Positions 7,065 through 14,394 of a stretch of DNA of 37,192 bases are shown here, piece by piece (positions within the stretch are counted from its first letter, which is position 1; each line of letters opens with the position of its first letter). The position numbers were made by a program, and so were the translations under genes. Under the pieces are notes generated by a model. It worked only from the letters and a program-made list of their open reading frames with translations, ran no database searches and was not told the DNA's origin. The DNA is from Solirubrobacteraceae bacterium. Its GTDB lineage: Bacteria > Actinomycetota > Thermoleophilia > Solirubrobacterales > Solirubrobacteraceae. The stretch covers positions 1 through 37,192 of the forward strand of contig JADGPO010000081.1 in the NCBI GenBank assembly GCA_017882405.1. The letters run 5' to 3'.

Positions 7065-9127
7065 TGGGCGCCACCACCCGCGAGCCGCCACCCCCGGCGG
7101 ACGGGACCGAGTCGCGGGTCAGGCGCAGCTTCAACGAAGCGGCCCACAAGCTCGGCTACTGGCCGGTCGGCCCGGCGCCCCGGCACAGCACCGAGGACGA
7201 GCCCTCCGAAGCCCTCAAGGCGGCACGCGACGACGACCGCGATGTCGTCGCCCACGCCGGCAAGGCGGTGCTGGCGCTCGGCGCCCTGGGGATCGTCTAC
7301 GGCGACATCGGCACCAGCCCGCTGTACACCGTGCAGGTCATCTTCAACGCCCATCGCGACGCCGTGCACACCACGGTCGCCGGCGCCTACGGGATCGTGT
7401 CGCTGATCTTCTGGGCGCTGATGGTCGTCGTCTCGATCAAGTACGCCGGCTTCATCATGCGCGCCCACAACCGCGGCGACGGCGGGATCATGGCGCTGAC
7501 CGCGCTCGTCCGCCGGCGCCGGCTCGCCCATGGCCTGGCGCTGGTCACGCTCGGCATCTTCGGCGCCGCCCTGTTCTTCGGCGACGGCATGATCACCCCC
7601 GCGATCTCGGTCATCTCCGCCGTGGAGGGCATGAACGTGATCAGCCCGAGCCTGGCTCACCTGGTGGTCCCGATCGCGCTCGGGCTGCTGGTCGCGCTGT
7701 TTGCCGTGCAGCGCTTCGGCACGGGAGCGGTCGGGTGGTTGTTCGGCCCCGTGATCCTCGTCTGGTTCGCCGCGATCGGGACTCTCGGCGCGCGCGAGGT
7801 GATCGCCCACCCGGGCGTGCTCCAGGGCCTATCACCGGTCTGGGGGGCGCGCTTCATGCTCGACCACGGGGTGGCCGCGTTCCTCACGCTGGGCGCGGTG
7901 GTGCTGTGCGTGACCGGCGCCGAGGCCCTGTACGCCGATCGCGGGCATTTCGGCGCGGGCCCGATCCGCGCCACCTGGTTCCTGGTCGTGCTGCCGTGCG
8001 TGATGCTCTCCTATCTCGGCCAGGCGGCGCTGATCCACGCCCATCCGAGCACGATCTCCAACCCGTTCTACCTGCTGGTGCCCAGCGGCGGGCGGATCCC
8101 GATGGTCGTGCTGGCCACCGCGGCGACGATCATTGCCTCCCAGGCGGCGATCACGGGATCGTTCTCGGTCGCCAAGCAGGCTGTCCAGCTGGGCTTTCTC
8201 CCACGGTTGAAGATCGTCCACACCTCCAAGCTCGAGGGTCAGATCTACGTCCCGCTGATCAACTGGGCTCTGTGCATCGGCGTCGCCGCGCTGGTGCTGT
8301 GGTTTCAGCACTCCGCCAAGCTCGCCGACATCTACGGGGTCGCCGTGACCGGCACCTTCATCCTCAACACGATCCTGTTCCTCGCGGTCTCGCGCTCGCA
8401 GTGGCACACCTCCAGGTGGAAGCTGATCGCGCTCGGCGGACTGTTCCTCACCGTCGAGATCGCGTTCTTCAGCTCCAACCTGACCAAGGTCGCCCATGGC
8501 GCGTGGCTCTCGCTCGGCGTCGGACTGGTGCTGTCGTCGGTGATGATCACCTGGCAGCGCGGTCGGATCATCCTGACGCGCAATCGCACCGAGCAGGAGG
8601 GCTCGCTGGCCGAGTTCCTCGACGGCCTGGGCTCAGGCGAGGCGCCGTTGCGCCGCGTGCCCGGCACCGCGATCTTCCTCAATCCTGGAAAGGAGACGAC
8701 GCCGCTGGCGCTGCGCGCCGAGGTCGCGCACAACCACGCCCTGCACGAGAACGTGGTGATCGTGTCCGTCGATCCGATCGGCATCTCCCACGTCGACGAC
8801 GGCGACCGCTTCTGCGTCGAGTGGCTCGGCCGGGGGCTGTTCAAGGTGGCGCACGTCACGATCCGGGTCGGCTACCAGGACGCCTCCGACATCCCCGCTG
8901 CGCTCGCTCAGGCCCGCAAGCGCGGGCTGCTGGCGCGAAACCTCGACCTCGAGCACGCCTCCTACTTCGTCTCCAAGATCACGATCACGCCGACCGACGC
9001 CCCGGGCATGCGTCGCTGGCGCAAGGCGCTGTTCATCGCGATGGCGCGCAACGCCGCGAGTCCGATCGTCCACTTCCACCTGCCCACCGACCGCACGGTG
9101 ATGATGGGCTCCCAGGTGGGTCTCTAG
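7064..9127 (+). CDS. kup: KUP-family potassium uptake transporter
   Basis: This 687-residue proton-coupled K+ transporter matches the KUP/HAK/KT family. A 70-residue hydrophilic N-terminus is followed by the signature GALGIVYGDIGTSPLYTV, then GDGGIMALTAL, FFGDGMITPAISVISAVEG and about twelve hydrophobic segments up to residue 510. A cytoplasmic C-terminal domain follows (VPGTAIFLNPGKETTPLAL). The family imports K+ with H+ and maintains turgor. No Trk/Ktr subunits are nearby. The stop codon overlaps the stop of the convergent LuxR remnant within CTAG at 9124-9127. Confidence 0.96.
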   Translation: MGATTREPPPPADGTESRVRRSFNEAAHKLGYWPVGPAPRHSTEDEPSEALKAARDDDRDVVAHAGKAVLALGALGIVYGDIGTSPLYTVQVIFNAHRDAVHTTVAGAYGIVSLIFWALMVVVSIKYAGFIMRAHNRGDGGIMALTALVRRRRLAHGLALVTLGIFGAALFFGDGMITPAISVISAVEGMNVISPSLAHLVVPIALGLLVALFAVQRFGTGAVGWLFGPVILVWFAAIGTLGAREVIAHPGVLQGLSPVWGARFMLDHGVAAFLTLGAVVLCVTGAEALYADRGHFGAGPIRATWFLVVLPCVMLSYLGQAALIHAHPSTISNPFYLLVPSGGRIPMVVLATAATIIASQAAITGSFSVAKQAVQLGFLPRLKIVHTSKLEGQIYVPLINWALCIGVAALVLWFQHSAKLADIYGVAVTGTFILNTILFLAVSRSQWHTSRWKLIALGGLFLTVEIAFFSSNLTKVAHGAWLSLGVGLVLSSVMITWQRGRIILTRNRTEQEGSLAEFLDGLGSGEAPLRRVPGTAIFLNPGKETTPLALRAEVAHNHALHENVVIVSVDPIGISHVDDGDRFCVEWLGRGLFKVAHVTIRVGYQDASDIPAALAQARKRGLLARNLDLEHASYFVSKITITPTDAPGMRRWRKALFIAMARNAASPIVHFHLPTDRTVMMGSQVGL

Positions 9128-9455
9128 CCAGTCGACAGCGAGCGTCGCGTCGCGTCGGCCGACAGCTCGGCCCGGCTGGCCAAGCCGACCTTGGCGAAGA
9201 TGTGCGACAGGTGCACCTTGACGGTGCCGCGGGAGATGAACATCCGCGCGCCGATCTGGGGGTTGGTGAGCCCTTCGGCGACCAGCTGCAGCGACAGCCG
9301 GGCTTGCCCGCCCCGCCGGCGCCGGTGAGCGTGAGCAGCCGGGTGTCGGCCAGCGTGTCGCGCAGCTGCCCGAGCTCCTGGTGGCGACCGACGAAGCTCG
9401 TCAGCTGATCGGGCAGGGTGTTGGGGAAGGCGTCCAGCGAGCCAGGCCGAAGAGG
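9124..9455 (-). pseudogene. LuxR-type ATPase regulator collapsed to its two ends
   Basis: The 5' part reads SLDAFPNTLPDQLTSFVGRHQEL and LLTLTGAGGAGK, the start of the large STAND-type ATPase of cyclase/LuxR regulators including Walker A. One base is missing right after the Walker A Lys (AAGCCCGG where AAGACCCGG would give GKTRL). After LSLQLVAE the sequence jumps directly to the C-terminal LuxR helix-turn-helix: GLTNPQIGARMFISRGTVKVHLSHIFAKVG. Hundreds of residues of the ATPase and TPR regions are absent, and the 5' end is also cut. It cannot encode a functional regulator. Confidence 0.8.
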
Positions 9456-9506
9456 CGCGCGAGAAGACCCCCACCACGCTGTCGCCGGTCGGAGGCTCAC
9501 CCCACA

Positions 9507-9876
9507 TCAGCGGCGTGCCAGCGCAGCCGCCGTCCTGACCTTGGGCTTGCTGTACACGCACAGGACGCCGTTGCGCAGCTCGAACGGCAACGAGGAAGCG
9601 CTCGTCGCGCGTGGAGTCGCCGAGCGGGACCTCGGTGAGGCCACGCGGCACCACCACCGGCAGCTGTAGGCGTCCCCCCAGGACGGCGCCCGGCCTGAAC
9701 AGGCAGGCGATCCCGTAGGCGAGCCGCGCCGCTTCCGGCAGCTCGTAGAGCGCCACCGTCCAGCCCTCCATCACCTCGCCGCGCTTCACCTGGACCGCCC
9801 GCTCGCCGTGGAACAGCACGCCCGCGGCCCCGCCGCCGAGCGTCCCGCGCAGAAAGCTGTGCGACTTGGCGGGCAC
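9507..9876 (-). pseudogene. Small hypothetical gene with a one-base frameshift
   Basis: Starting at GTG 9876, with GGAG six bases upstream, the frame encodes about 97 residues (VPAKSHSFLRGTLGGG..., GEVMEGWTVALYELPEAARLAYG, STRDERFL). Around 9588 coding potential moves to the next frame (LPFELRNGVLCVYSKPKVR, stop at 9507-9509), where about 20 consecutive codons all end in G or C. Correcting one base gives an intact protein of about 123 residues. The family is not recognised. The disruption is either a recent frameshift or a consensus error; the rest of the gene looks healthy. Confidence 0.6.
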
Positions 9877-9953
9877 GAGGGTCTCCAGAAACCACGTCGC
9901 CGGCGGGGTCTCCCCAAGCGCGCGCGATCGGGATCGTCCCTCACGACCGCATT

Positions 9954-9988
9954 GTGACGGCGCCGGGCCGCTTGCCCGGCGCCGTCAC
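9954..9988 (-). terminator. Strong hairpin terminator
   Basis: A perfect 15-bp inverted repeat (arms GTGACGGCGCCGGGC and its complement, five-base loop CGCTT) begins 5 bases past the stop codon of the secreted-protein gene on the minus strand. There is no clear U tract, as is common for actinobacterial terminators. It separates that gene from the frameshifted gene downstream. Confidence 0.8.
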
Positions 9989-9993
9989 GAGCC

Positions 9994-10545
9994 TCAGCGC
10001 ACGAGCGTGAACGTCACCGACCCCGACCCGATGATCGACGTGTACCGCGCGACCGGGGGGGTGCTGTTGGCGAAGTTGCAGTGACCCTTCTTCACGCCGC
10101 TCTTGTAGCGAGGCGCGATGGCGGCAAAGGTCGCGTTGAGCTTCACCTGGCCGCCGATGCCCAGGTAGAGACCCGTTCCCTGCGACACCGGCGCGGACGC
10201 CGACACCGAGAAGCTCGCCGAGCAGGTCGCCACGGTGACGTTCAGCGGCGCCTTGGCGAGCTTCTTATCCAAAGCAGTCGCGTCGACCACGATCGTGCCC
10301 TGCTTGAGGGTCACCTTCTGGAAGTCACCGTCGGGATCCTTCTTGCCGTTCTTGTCGATGCTCTGGGTCTTGCCGTAGTCGCCGATCGCGCCCGTGACCA
10401 CGATCGTGCCCGTGCCGCTGTTGTCGGGCTTGGGTGTCACGTAGACGTTGATCTTGCCTGGCTTCGGGGCGCTGGCGGCCAGTGCGACCGAGGCCACAAC
10501 CAACAGGCTCGTTGCGGCGCCGAGCGCCACCTTTACAGCTCTCAT
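9994..10545 (-). CDS. Secreted hypothetical protein
   Basis: This 183-residue protein has a clear Sec signal peptide (MRAVKVALGAATSLLVVASVALA, cleavage near residue 23-25). The mature part is Gly/Lys/Thr-rich and probably all beta, with an acidic-basic loop SIDKNGKKDPDGD and two cysteines (VATCSA and GHCNF) that could form a disulphide. I do not recognise the family. Expression signals are strong: GGAGG six bases before ATG 10545 and a strong terminator just after the stop. It is divergent from the next secreted-protein gene. Confidence 0.8.
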   Translation of the reverse strand: MRAVKVALGAATSLLVVASVALAASAPKPGKINVYVTPKPDNSGTGTIVVTGAIGDYGKTQSIDKNGKKDPDGDFQKVTLKQGTIVVDATALDKKLAKAPLNVTVATCSASFSVSASAPVSQGTGLYLGIGGQVKLNATFAAIAPRYKSGVKKGHCNFANSTPPVARYTSIIGSGSVTFTLVR

Positions 10546-10640
10546 CGTTGACCTCCGGGGTCAGTACTGCCGTGTGGGCTTGACGAGGAACCGGTCGTCC
10601 CCAGCGCAGATGTCGCCCCGCAACGAAAGCCCGCCCCCGT

Positions 10641-10677
10641 CTGTATGCGCGAAAGCGTACAGCGGCCGGTCTATGCT
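10641..10677 (+). promoter_or_regulatory. Candidate promoter with imperfect inverted repeat
   Basis: CTGTATGC and GCGTACAG (10641-10648 and 10655-10662) form a dyad with one mismatch. TATGCT at 10672-10677 is a plausible -10 box seven bases before GTG 10684, which would give a leaderless or nearly leaderless transcript. The dyad is where a -35 box or operator would be expected. Confidence 0.4.
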
Positions 10678-10683
10678 GGCGCG

Positions 10684-11379
10684 GTGCGCCGGTGCGGGCT
10701 GATCGTCGTCGGGCTGCTGGCGACGCTGCTCGCCTACTGCGGCTCGACCGCGATCGCGCGCGCCGCGCCGACGCTCGGACGGTCGCTGTCGGCCAGCCAG
10801 GAGGGCTACGGCCACGTCAAGCCGGTCACGATCTTCAACGGCGGAGACCCCACCGGGCTGGTGACCGGCGTGACGTGGAGCCACTGGGGCCGCTCGCACG
10901 CGATCGGCCACGGTACCGGCGACTGGGTTTGGCCAGGGGAGAGCGTCGCCAACGGCAGCATCCACACGCCCGCTGTGGTCGTGGCGTTCGATTTCGGGAC
11001 CTGCGCCGGCCGCAGCGCCTATCGCAAGATCACGTGGTACTTCCCGTCGCGCGGCGAGTCCGTCGACGCTCGTGAGTACCAGAACATCTGCACCGGTCGT
11101 TACGCCCCCTACCAGCCGAGCCTGAGCAGGTGCGGTGCGGTCACGCTCATCTTCCCCCACGGGCACGCCGGCCACATCCAGGCTCGGGACATCGGCTGCG
11201 ACCGGGCCCGCCAGACGGTGGCCACCAGTCCCTCGGTTCGCTACCTGCACGGCGAGAACCGCTTTCGCCACGACGAGCTGTACTGCGGCACCGAGGGTTT
11301 CACCCCTGGCCTGAGCCCACCCACGCTGTTCGACTGCGCCCGCCGGGCCGTCCAGATCCTGTACGAGGTCTCGGGCTGA
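10684..11379 (+). CDS. Secreted hypothetical protein, Cys-rich
   Basis: This 231-residue protein starts at GTG 10684 with an N-terminal signal (VRRCGLIVVGLLATLLAYCGSTAIARA). The mature part has a segment VTWSHWGRSHAIGHGTGDWVWPG followed by AYRKITWYFPSRGE, then a long tail with regularly placed cysteines (NICTGRY, LSRCGAV, IGCDRA, LYCGTEG, LFDCARRAV) suggesting disulphides. The first half recalls small exported beta proteins in which a WG-W motif and V-W-P-G recur. I cannot assign a function. A TATGCT box is a few bases upstream. Confidence 0.75.
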   Translation: MRRCGLIVVGLLATLLAYCGSTAIARAAPTLGRSLSASQEGYGHVKPVTIFNGGDPTGLVTGVTWSHWGRSHAIGHGTGDWVWPGESVANGSIHTPAVVVAFDFGTCAGRSAYRKITWYFPSRGESVDAREYQNICTGRYAPYQPSLSRCGAVTLIFPHGHAGHIQARDIGCDRARQTVATSPSVRYLHGENRFRHDELYCGTEGFTPGLSPPTLFDCARRAVQILYEVSG

Positions 11380-11410
11380 CCGGCCTGCCCGGCCAGCCGC
11401 CCCACGGTGA

Positions 11411-11475
11411 TCAGAGCATGATCTTGCCGCCGGCGAGGTCGAGCGTGACCCCGGTGATCCAGGAGAACGGCTCGG
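11411..11475 (-). pseudogene. Short-chain dehydrogenase C-terminal scrap
   Basis: The minus strand reads FSWITGVTLDLAGGKIML followed by a stop. This matches the last strand of short-chain dehydrogenase/reductases (S-WITG--L-VDGG). Nothing N-terminal of it is SDR-like; it abuts the alpha/beta-hydrolase remnant, so it is the tail of a deleted gene. Confidence 0.65.
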
Positions 11476-11690
11476 GCCCGATCGAACACCCGGTGACGTC
11501 TGAGCATCGCGTGCTTGCCACCCTCAACGCTGATGTAGGAGACGCGAGCGTGCCCGCTCAACCGACGGGCCAGGGCCGCCGAGCGCGCCGGGCTGGCGAT
11601 GCGATCACGGGAGCCATGGATGATCAGGATCTGACCCGGCGACCGGGCGGCGCGGGACCGTCACCGGGATCAGCTTCGGCTCGCTCGGCA
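11476..11690 (-). pseudogene. Alpha/beta-hydrolase fragment fused to SDR debris
   Basis: The frame gives ILIIHGSRDRIASPARSAALARRL and VSYISVEGGKHAMLRRHRVFD. These are the acid-loop and catalytic-His segments of an alpha/beta hydrolase (HG-RD, then GGKHAM). A frame change lies just upstream (KLIPVTVP is in another frame) and the nucleophile elbow is absent. The 3' end runs straight into the SDR scrap, so two unrelated genes have been joined by deletion. Confidence 0.6.
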
Positions 11691-11868
11691 CCCGCGATAG
11701 CTACCCGCGCGCCGCCGGCGTCAGCCGCGCCCGAGGTCGCCCAGCGGTATCCCGCCAGCGGCGCGTCCCCCTGCTCGGCGCCGCAGTGACCAGGAGAACA
11801 CCTGTGGAGTCATCGGACATGGTGGAGCTGGTAGACCGCGACCCATCCGTTCGACGGACGCGGCCGGC

Positions 11869-11892
11869 GAGCTCCACCGGCCGGTGGAGCTC
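11869..11892. terminator. Perfect 24-bp palindrome at the DedA stop
   Basis: Arms GAGCTCCACCGG and CCGGTGGAGCTC are immediate reverse complements with no spacer. The palindrome overlaps the first base of the DedA stop triplet at 11891. It could end transcription from the DedA gene, or be a protein-binding site. A related shorter dyad (AGCTCC-GT-GGAGCT) recurs at 12635-12648. Confidence 0.55.
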
Positions 11893-12511
11893 AGATGCCC
11901 GGGCGGGGCGCGTCCTGCAGTCGTCGCAACGCTCGCCGGCGCAGCAGCCTGAGCGAAAGGAGCATCCAGGCGACCCCGGCGCATCCGAGGACCACCTGCA
12001 GCCACGTGTCGGCTCCTGCCAGCGCGCCCCCGAACCAGTAGTACTCCAGCGCGTTGAGGCTCGCCCACACCAGCGCCGCCGCGCCGTTGAGAGCCAGGAA
12101 GCGGTTGACGGCCATCCCGCTTGATCCCGCGAGCAGGCCGGCGATGTTTCGTAGGCCGCTGATGAACCGTCCCACGAACAGCCATGCGCCTCCGTGGGCC
12201 GCGAACTCGCCGCGCAGCTGCTGCACGCGCTCGGGGCTCTGGCGCAGCCTCCGTCCCACCCACAGGAGCAGGCTCTCCCCTCTCCAGCGCCCCAGCGCGA
12301 ATCCGGCGGTCGAACCGACCAGGACGCCCAGCACGCCGGCGGCGATCACGCCGACGATCGGTAACCCGTGGCTCGCCCCGGCGTACAGGGCCGCCGCGAT
12401 CAGCACGGTCGTGCCGGGCAGCGGAGCACCGAGCGCCTGCAGCGCCACGGCCGCGAACACCAGCCCCAGCCCGTAGTGGTGAAGCAGCTGCTCTATCTCA
12501 TGCGAGTTCAC
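11891..12511 (-). CDS. DedA-family membrane protein
   Basis: This 206-residue integral membrane protein has the DedA/VTT architecture: amphipathic start HHYGLGLVFAAVALQALGAPLPGTTVLIAAA, the segment GSTAGFALGRWRGE, then FVGRFISGLRNIAGLLAGSSGM, which carries the family F-x-R-x-x-P/S-G-x-R core with Ser in place of the usual Pro. Two more hydrophobic helices follow. DedA proteins are linked to undecaprenyl-phosphate or phospholipid translocation and membrane energetics. The start is GTG 12511 with only a weak ribosome-binding site. Flanking DNA on both sides is debris, so context says little. Confidence 0.9.
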   Translation of the reverse strand: MNSHEIEQLLHHYGLGLVFAAVALQALGAPLPGTTVLIAAALYAGASHGLPIVGVIAAGVLGVLVGSTAGFALGRWRGESLLLWVGRRLRQSPERVQQLRGEFAAHGGAWLFVGRFISGLRNIAGLLAGSSGMAVNRFLALNGAAALVWASLNALEYYWFGGALAGADTWLQVVLGCAGVAWMLLSLRLLRRRALRRLQDAPRPGI

Positions 12512-12613
12512 CGGCCGAGTGTCGCGCAGTCACCGATCTCCCGGTCCGGCCAGCGCGCCGTCCGGCGAACGTCCACCTCGGCCGGCGCGGCCGGGACGCC
12601 TGGTTGTTTGCTC

Positions 12614-12696
12614 AGTGGGGCTGAGCAGACGTCCAGCTCCGTGGAGCTCTCCGGCTCCGGTGAACGGTTGCCGAGTGGGGCTGAGCGAACGTCCAG
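12614..12696. repeat. Spaced 23-bp direct repeat, each copy followed by a hairpin
   Basis: AGTGGGGCTGAGC, two variable bases, then ACGTCCAG occurs at 12614-12636 and 12674-12696 (two mismatches, 60-bp period). Similarity extends a little upstream (GGTTG). Each copy runs into a small dyad: AGCTCC-GT-GGAGCT after the first and CCAGG-TCCT-CCTGG after the second. This looks like an interspersed repeat unit rather than a coding duplication. Confidence 0.7.
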
Positions 12697-12709
12697 GTCC
12701 TCCTGGGGT

Positions 12710-12850
12710 GATTGATCCACACCATGCCGCTGTCGATTCGATCGGCACGCGGCGCGCACGCTCCAGGTCGGCAGCGAACACCGACCCACCGAGCCCGTAC
12801 TCCGTATCGTTGGCGAGCACATCCTCGCCGAGGGCATCGAGACCGAAGGC
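12710..12850 (-). pseudogene. Aldehyde dehydrogenase fragment
   Basis: The frame includes FGLDALGEDVLANDTEYGLGGSVFAADLERARRV. ANDT-YGL-GSV---D--RA is a hallmark of the NAD-dependent aldehyde dehydrogenase superfamily, near the C-terminal part of the protein. Neither the catalytic Cys region nor the C-terminal end can be found, so only about 40 residues survive. Confidence 0.65.
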
Positions 12851-13477
12851 CACCTGCAGCGCGCGCTCAACCTCGCTGCGACGTTCGGGCAGGGGTGGCT
12901 GTTCGGCCGCCCCCGGGCCGCTCCCGTACCGGCATCCGCTCCATCTCGAGACCGACCCGGGCCTCGTCGTCGGTCGACAGGCCCTGAGTGACAGCACGCC
13001 CGTCGAGGCGATCGAGCATCTCGTCCCGTGACGGTCGCGTCGAAGGTTGACCTGTTCGCGATGTCGCAGGCGATCGAGCGGCGTGCGCTTGACACCACCG
13101 AACCATGCGCGTTCCTCAGCACCTTCCAGACCGCGGCCCACTTCACCCCCGCGACCGCCCGGGCGATACGGCGAACTCGCGGTGCGTTCCGTGTTCGTGG
13201 GCGTGTTCGGCCAAGGACTGTCCGGCGAGCCTGCGGTCGGCGTGCGAGGGGCGAGCATGCCGGACAACGATCCCCTGCTCGGAGAATGGGTCGTGATCCT
13301 CGTTGCCCACTGCCAAGCAGAGGGCGGCGACCGGGGCCTAGATCGTCAGAGCCTTCCTGGTTGTTGATACCCTCGGTGTTGTTCCATCAGATGATGAAAC
13401 GGCATTGGCGGAACCCTCTTGTCTCGGTGGGAGGGTGTCCGCACCGGCGCAATGATGCGCGGTGGGAGGGGAGGCTG

Positions 13478-14386
13478 ATGATGTCCAGAGTTGTGGAAGG
13501 TAAGAACAGCAAGCAGCGTGTCGCTGCGGTGGCGCGCTCGGCTGAGGTCGCGGCCCGTCGTCCGATCCTGGTGGGCATCCTGCTCACCGTCGCGCTGTTC
13601 ACTATGTTTGCCATCGAGTCCCGGCCGAGCGGCGCTGCCACGACGGCGAAGGCGACCAAGCCGTCGGTCACGACCCCGGACGTGTCGCCGGTGACTGTCA
13701 CCGTGCCGGGCCGCAGTTCACCGGCCCCGCCGGTCACCGCCCCGCCGGTCACAACGCCAACGCCGACGCCGGCTGCCCCGCCGGCCAAGGTGCGAACCGT
13801 GGTGACGCCGCCTGTGACATCCACACCATCACCCAGCACGCCGGCCGCGCCGACCGCCCGGACACCGCCGGCGTCCGCAGGCTCGTCTCCGGCCACCACC
13901 TCAGTGGCCAGCATCGGTTCGTCCGCCCCCCATCGCGCGCGCGCCCCGCGCGGCGGCGGTTCGGCGCTGCGGCTGCGAAGCGTCGTTGTACGCCTCAGCA
14001 GCTGCGTGTCGAGATTGAAACCACGGGGGCAGAGGCTGCTGCTCCTGCGTGCGGGCATCGGCATAGCCGGACCCGCCGGCCGTCACGACGTCGCGCGGAA
14101 GCTGCGGATAAGCGTCGCGCGCGAGGCGCGCTCGGAGCGCGCCGCGCTGCGCAAGCTGCGGAGGGCCGCGCGCCGGGGCAGCTGCGGCAGCACGCCCGCG
14201 TGGATTCACGTGCCGGCGGCCAACCGACTGGTGCTCGTCGATCCCGCCCTGACTGTGTCCCAGCCCGCCGTCAGTAACCAGAGGACGAAGGTGTCGCTGA
14301 CACCGAGCGCCGCCAACACGGGATCGCGTCTCATTTCGGGGTTGGAGTGGGGGAGGTTGGTGTGGATGCCGGCGCAGCAGAGCTAG
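13478..14386 (+). CDS. Membrane-anchored Pro/Thr-rich protein with a sigma-70 region-4-like domain
   Basis: This 302-residue protein starts at ATG 13478 or 13481 after GGGAGGGGAGG. Residues 1-28 are basic, 29-46 form one hydrophobic span (PILVGILLTVALFTMFAI), and 60-150 are a Pro/Thr/Ser/Ala linker. Residues 167-236 resemble sigma region 4: LSSCVSRL...RLLLLRAGIG, then the helix-turn-helix-like DVARKLRISVAREARSERAALRKLRRAA. A tail of 65 residues follows. The basic N-terminus predicts the domain outside the membrane, odd for a DNA-binding fold; it may be repurposed, or the span may be cleaved. The FecR-like lipoprotein gene starts eight bases downstream, so they probably form one operon. Confidence 0.75.
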   Translation: MMSRVVEGKNSKQRVAAVARSAEVAARRPILVGILLTVALFTMFAIESRPSGAATTAKATKPSVTTPDVSPVTVTVPGRSSPAPPVTAPPVTTPTPTPAAPPAKVRTVVTPPVTSTPSPSTPAAPTARTPPASAGSSPATTSVASIGSSAPHRARAPRGGGSALRLRSVVVRLSSCVSRLKPRGQRLLLLRAGIGIAGPAGRHDVARKLRISVAREARSERAALRKLRRAARRGSCGSTPAWIHVPAANRLVLVDPALTVSQPAVSNQRTKVSLTPSAANTGSRLISGLEWGRLVWMPAQQS

Positions 14387-14394
14387 GCCGTGCG

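Larger units (their letters stand above)
12512..13477. other. Gene-poor debris region
   Basis: No intact gene can be supported over about 965 bp. It holds the spaced direct repeat at 12614-12696, an ALDH fragment, and a minus-strand stretch near 12930-13100 that reads locally like protein (DEMLDRLDGRAVTQGLSTDDEARVGLE) but is not identified. An imperfect dyad (TTCCATCA-GA-TGATGAAA, 13382-13399) lies upstream of the next gene. Confidence 0.5.

Noticed and set aside
10561..11271. 236-codon minus-strand frame opposite the Cys-rich secreted protein
   Set aside because: No ribosome-binding site or motif; the plus-strand frame has a signal peptide and ordered cysteines.
12512..13477. Insertion sequence to explain the repeats and debris
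   Set aside because: No transposase-like frame, terminal inverted repeats or target-site duplication was found here or elsewhere in the window.
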